Shown: one piece after another, positions 10,081 to 11,972 of the stretch | Layout: every line of letters starts with the position of its first letter | Numbering within the stretch: position 1 is the first letter of the stretch | Assembly: GCA_000697335.1 (NCBI GenBank) | Contig: JNEM01014682.1 | Location: 1-11,972 of the forward strand | Reading direction: 5' to 3' | DNA length: 11,972 nucleotides | DNA from: Conidiobolus incongruus B7586 | Lineage: Eukaryota; Entomophthoromycota; Entomophthoromycetes; Entomophthorales; Conidiobolaceae | Made by a program: the position numbers and the translations under genes | Notes under the pieces: generated by a model | What the model saw: the letters and a program-made list of their open reading frames with translations, nothing else | Told to the model about the DNA's origin: nothing | The model's database searches: none

Positions 10081-11090
10081 TTATTATATTTAAACAAAGA
10101 TTCAGTTCCTCAAAAATAGTTCTTTTTATTAAACCTTCAAATATGATATTTCACTAATTATTTTAATTTTCATTCAAAAATTTTCTTTCCTTCTAGTTAG
10201 TTTTTAAATTACCCAAAACAATTATAATCACTAGGGTTATAATCAAGAGAATAATTTGGATATGGTAGTTTTTTCTAGTTATTTTAGATTAGGTATATTT
10301 TTAAAACTTTAGATTTATGTATTTAATTATTACTATGCAAAATAATAAGTTTTCTTAAATTATAATAAAAATATTAATTAGAAATAGTTTTATTTTATAA
10401 AGTAAAATAAAGTTTTCTTTTAATTAACTTTCTATTAAGAACTAAATAAAAACACCATATGTTATTTTAATCAATTATAATAATTAATATTCAATGATTG
10501 ATAAACTATTTATTAAAAGGAATTTGTGGAAGGGGTTAATTTAGCTTAATCTAACACTTTGATTTTTGTTTTATTAATGGATTATATAAAAGAATCTAAG
10601 TTTCATGAATTATAGTAATTTGCTATAAAAAACATGTTTTATGATTTTAACAAAGTAAGTTTTGTTTAATATTACATATTTTAACTTTTTTAAACCTTTA
10701 GTTAAATTTTAAAATATTTATTTTATATTTAAATTAATTAATTTTAATTTAAACTATATTATGTATATAATACTTATATAACAAAGATTAAAATATGTTG
10801 ATTATTTTGTAGCTAAAATAAAAAGATAATTTTCAATATATTTTTTCACTTCATCTATAATTAAAAGTGATAGTTGAAATTAGTATTTTAAATTTTAACA
10901 AATTTTAGATAGTTCTTTTGAGCCTTAAATAATTTTAACAAACAATTAATTATTAATTTAGATAATACTTTATTACCAAAAGCTTCTTGTAAATTTTAAT
11001 AATTTTAGAGGGTATTTGGTTAAATTTTGCTAATACTCAAATAAATACTTTTGGTGGTCATTATTTGGTTCAAGTATGATTAAATTAAAC
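10081..11090. other. G+C-richer block of unknown origin, no intact ORF
   Basis: A hand count of 10081-11100 gives 79 C and 91 G in 1020 bases, about 17%, against about 8% to the left and 5% to the right. The wording also differs: GGGG near 10532, GGG at 10234-10236 and 11010-11012, CCC near 10212, and repeated GG near 11050-11070. I find no CpG, where base counts predict about seven. Translating 10081 onward in the three forward frames gives only short open pieces, the longest about two dozen codons, with no recognisable protein. No terminal inverted repeats or target duplication were found. It may be the remnant of a transposon or gene, or older unique DNA less eroded toward A+T. The edges are approximate. 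Confidence 0.5.
11013..11070. repeat. Two copies of TATTTGGTT
   Basis: TATTTGGTT occurs at 11013-11021 and 11062-11070, 49 bases apart. Both are followed by A-rich sequence leading to CTAAT. They lie at the right edge of the G+C-richer block. The phrase GGGTATTTGGTT at 11010-11021 is reminiscent of the ends of some plant hAT-like and MITE elements, but no matching inverted end was found in the window, so no element is called. Confidence 0.35.
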
Positions 11091-11972
11091 TAATATATTA
11101 AAAATTTTAACATTACTTTGTTTTAATAATAATAATATTATATTGTTAAATTAAATAAAACAACTTTATTATTATATTTATTAATTCATTTTTATATCTA
11201 ATAATTTAATATTTTATATATATCCATATTAATATATTATATCAAGAAATATCAACTTTTGTAATTTAAATTTATCAATTATTGAAAATTATATTATATA
11301 ATAAAATTTAATAAATTTTATATATTAAATTTAATTTTATAATATATGAATAATAAGAATTAAATTTATAGTATTATAATAAAATTTTTCAATATTAATT
11401 TAATTTTATCTAATATAATAAAAATAAATTAATTGTTATTTTATTTGTTTTTTAAGAATTATTAATTGAAGAATATATTTGAATTATTATATTAGGGATA
11501 AAAATTTAATTTTGTATAAATTATATATATCTTAATTATTAAAAATATGATATAATTTTTTCTATTAAAATTTAAAATTTGATTAGATCATTTATTAAAA
11601 TTAAATATATTATGTATATATATTATAATAATAATCTGTTAAAATTCTTTTCTAAAAATTAAAAAATTATAAAAATATTATAATTTCATATAAAATTTCA
11701 TATAATCAATAATGTTCAATAAATATATAAAATTTAAACCTAATTAATTAATTTTCAATTTTTAAAATAATTATCTTAGTTAGATATAATTTCGAAACTA
11801 TATTATTGATTCTGAATGATCAAATATTTATTAAAAATCAATATAATATATAATATATTAGTATAAAGCAGATTATTATAGATTTTGAATATAATTTTTA
11901 ACTGTAATTTTTTTTAATATATAAATTATTTAAATTCAAAATTAATAATAATTAATAATATTATAAAAATTA
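11091..11972. other. AT-rich non-coding DNA, right end
   Basis: No gene can be supported. This is the most AT-rich part: 11281-11460 holds 9 G+C in 180 bases (5%). An (AAT) tract lies at about 11125-11136 and a short direct repeat at 11683-11704. There is one CpG, near 11793. The sequence runs off the end of the window unchanged. Confidence 0.75.
11683..11704. repeat. Direct repeat of ATTTCATATA
   Basis: ATTTCATATA occurs at 11683-11692 and 11695-11704, a 12-base period with AA between the copies. It is a small slippage-type duplication. Confidence 0.5.

Noticed and set aside
10200-10345. A reading frame of about 46 codons if TAG is read as an amino acid, as in some Balanophora plastids
   Set aside because: It is short enough to be chance when only TAA ends frames, no homology is recognised, and the rest of the window lacks plastid genes.
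10531-10610. tRNA-like start: GGGTTAAT, then TTAG-CTTAAT-CTAA resembling a D arm
   Set aside because: No 5-base anticodon stem with a 7-base loop follows, no T arm is present, and no downstream sequence complements the acceptor strand.
4619-11070. AACCAAATAAT at 4619-4629 as an inverted partner of ATTATTTGGTT at 11060-11070
   Set aside because: Only 11 bases match, the sites are 6.4 kb apart with a suspect join between them, and neither side continues as a terminal repeat.
1-11972. Yeast-type ARS elements, TATA boxes and polyadenylation signals
   Set aside because: Their AT-only consensus words occur constantly by chance in this composition and cannot be supported without a gene nearby.
1-11972. 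CRISPR arrays, LTR or other viral elements, rRNA genes
   Set aside because: No regularly spaced repeats, no long terminal repeats, no recognisable viral protein pieces and no conserved rRNA motifs were seen on reading the window.

Overview
This window is almost entirely extremely AT-rich DNA in which I can support no gene. Hand counts on sample blocks give about 14% G+C at 421-720 and 6601-6960, about 8% at 8581-8760 and 9421-9600, about 17% at 10081-11100 and about 5% at 11281-11460. Stop codons, mostly TAA, interrupt every stretch I translated. I see no recognisable protein, rRNA, tRNA, CRISPR array, viral element or complete transposon. The organism cannot be named from this sequence. A bacterium or a compact organelle genome is unlikely, because roughly 12 kb without a gene would be very unusual there. 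Intergenic, intronic, heterochromatic or centromere-like DNA of an AT-extreme eukaryote fits better (anaerobic gut fungi, some protists and some parasitic plants are possibilities), or a long non-coding organelle spacer. All of these are inference.

Layout: 1-9617 is AT-rich non-coding DNA with short microsatellites, small tandem repeats and AT-rich inverted repeats. At 9618-9636 lies an exact 19-base copy of the hyperactive Tn5 mosaic end in the orientation of Nextera adapter read-through. This is the only string in the window I recognise with certainty. It is almost surely a library artefact left inside an assembled contig, so continuity across about 9600-9650 should not be trusted. The first bases after it (9637-9649) are the exact reverse complement of bases just before it (9586-9598), which would fit a fold-back chimera but could be chance.

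To the right, after a further very AT-rich stretch (9637-10080), a block at about 10081-11090 differs from its neighbours. It is richer in G+C, contains GGG/CCC runs rare elsewhere and has no CpG. It may be the remnant of a transposon, a gene or other unique DNA, but I find no intact reading frame or terminal repeats in it. The window then returns to the most AT-rich sequence of all (11091-11972).

I see no gene system here. The results are the assembly artefact, the compositional block and a description of an unusually long gene-free AT-rich stretch.
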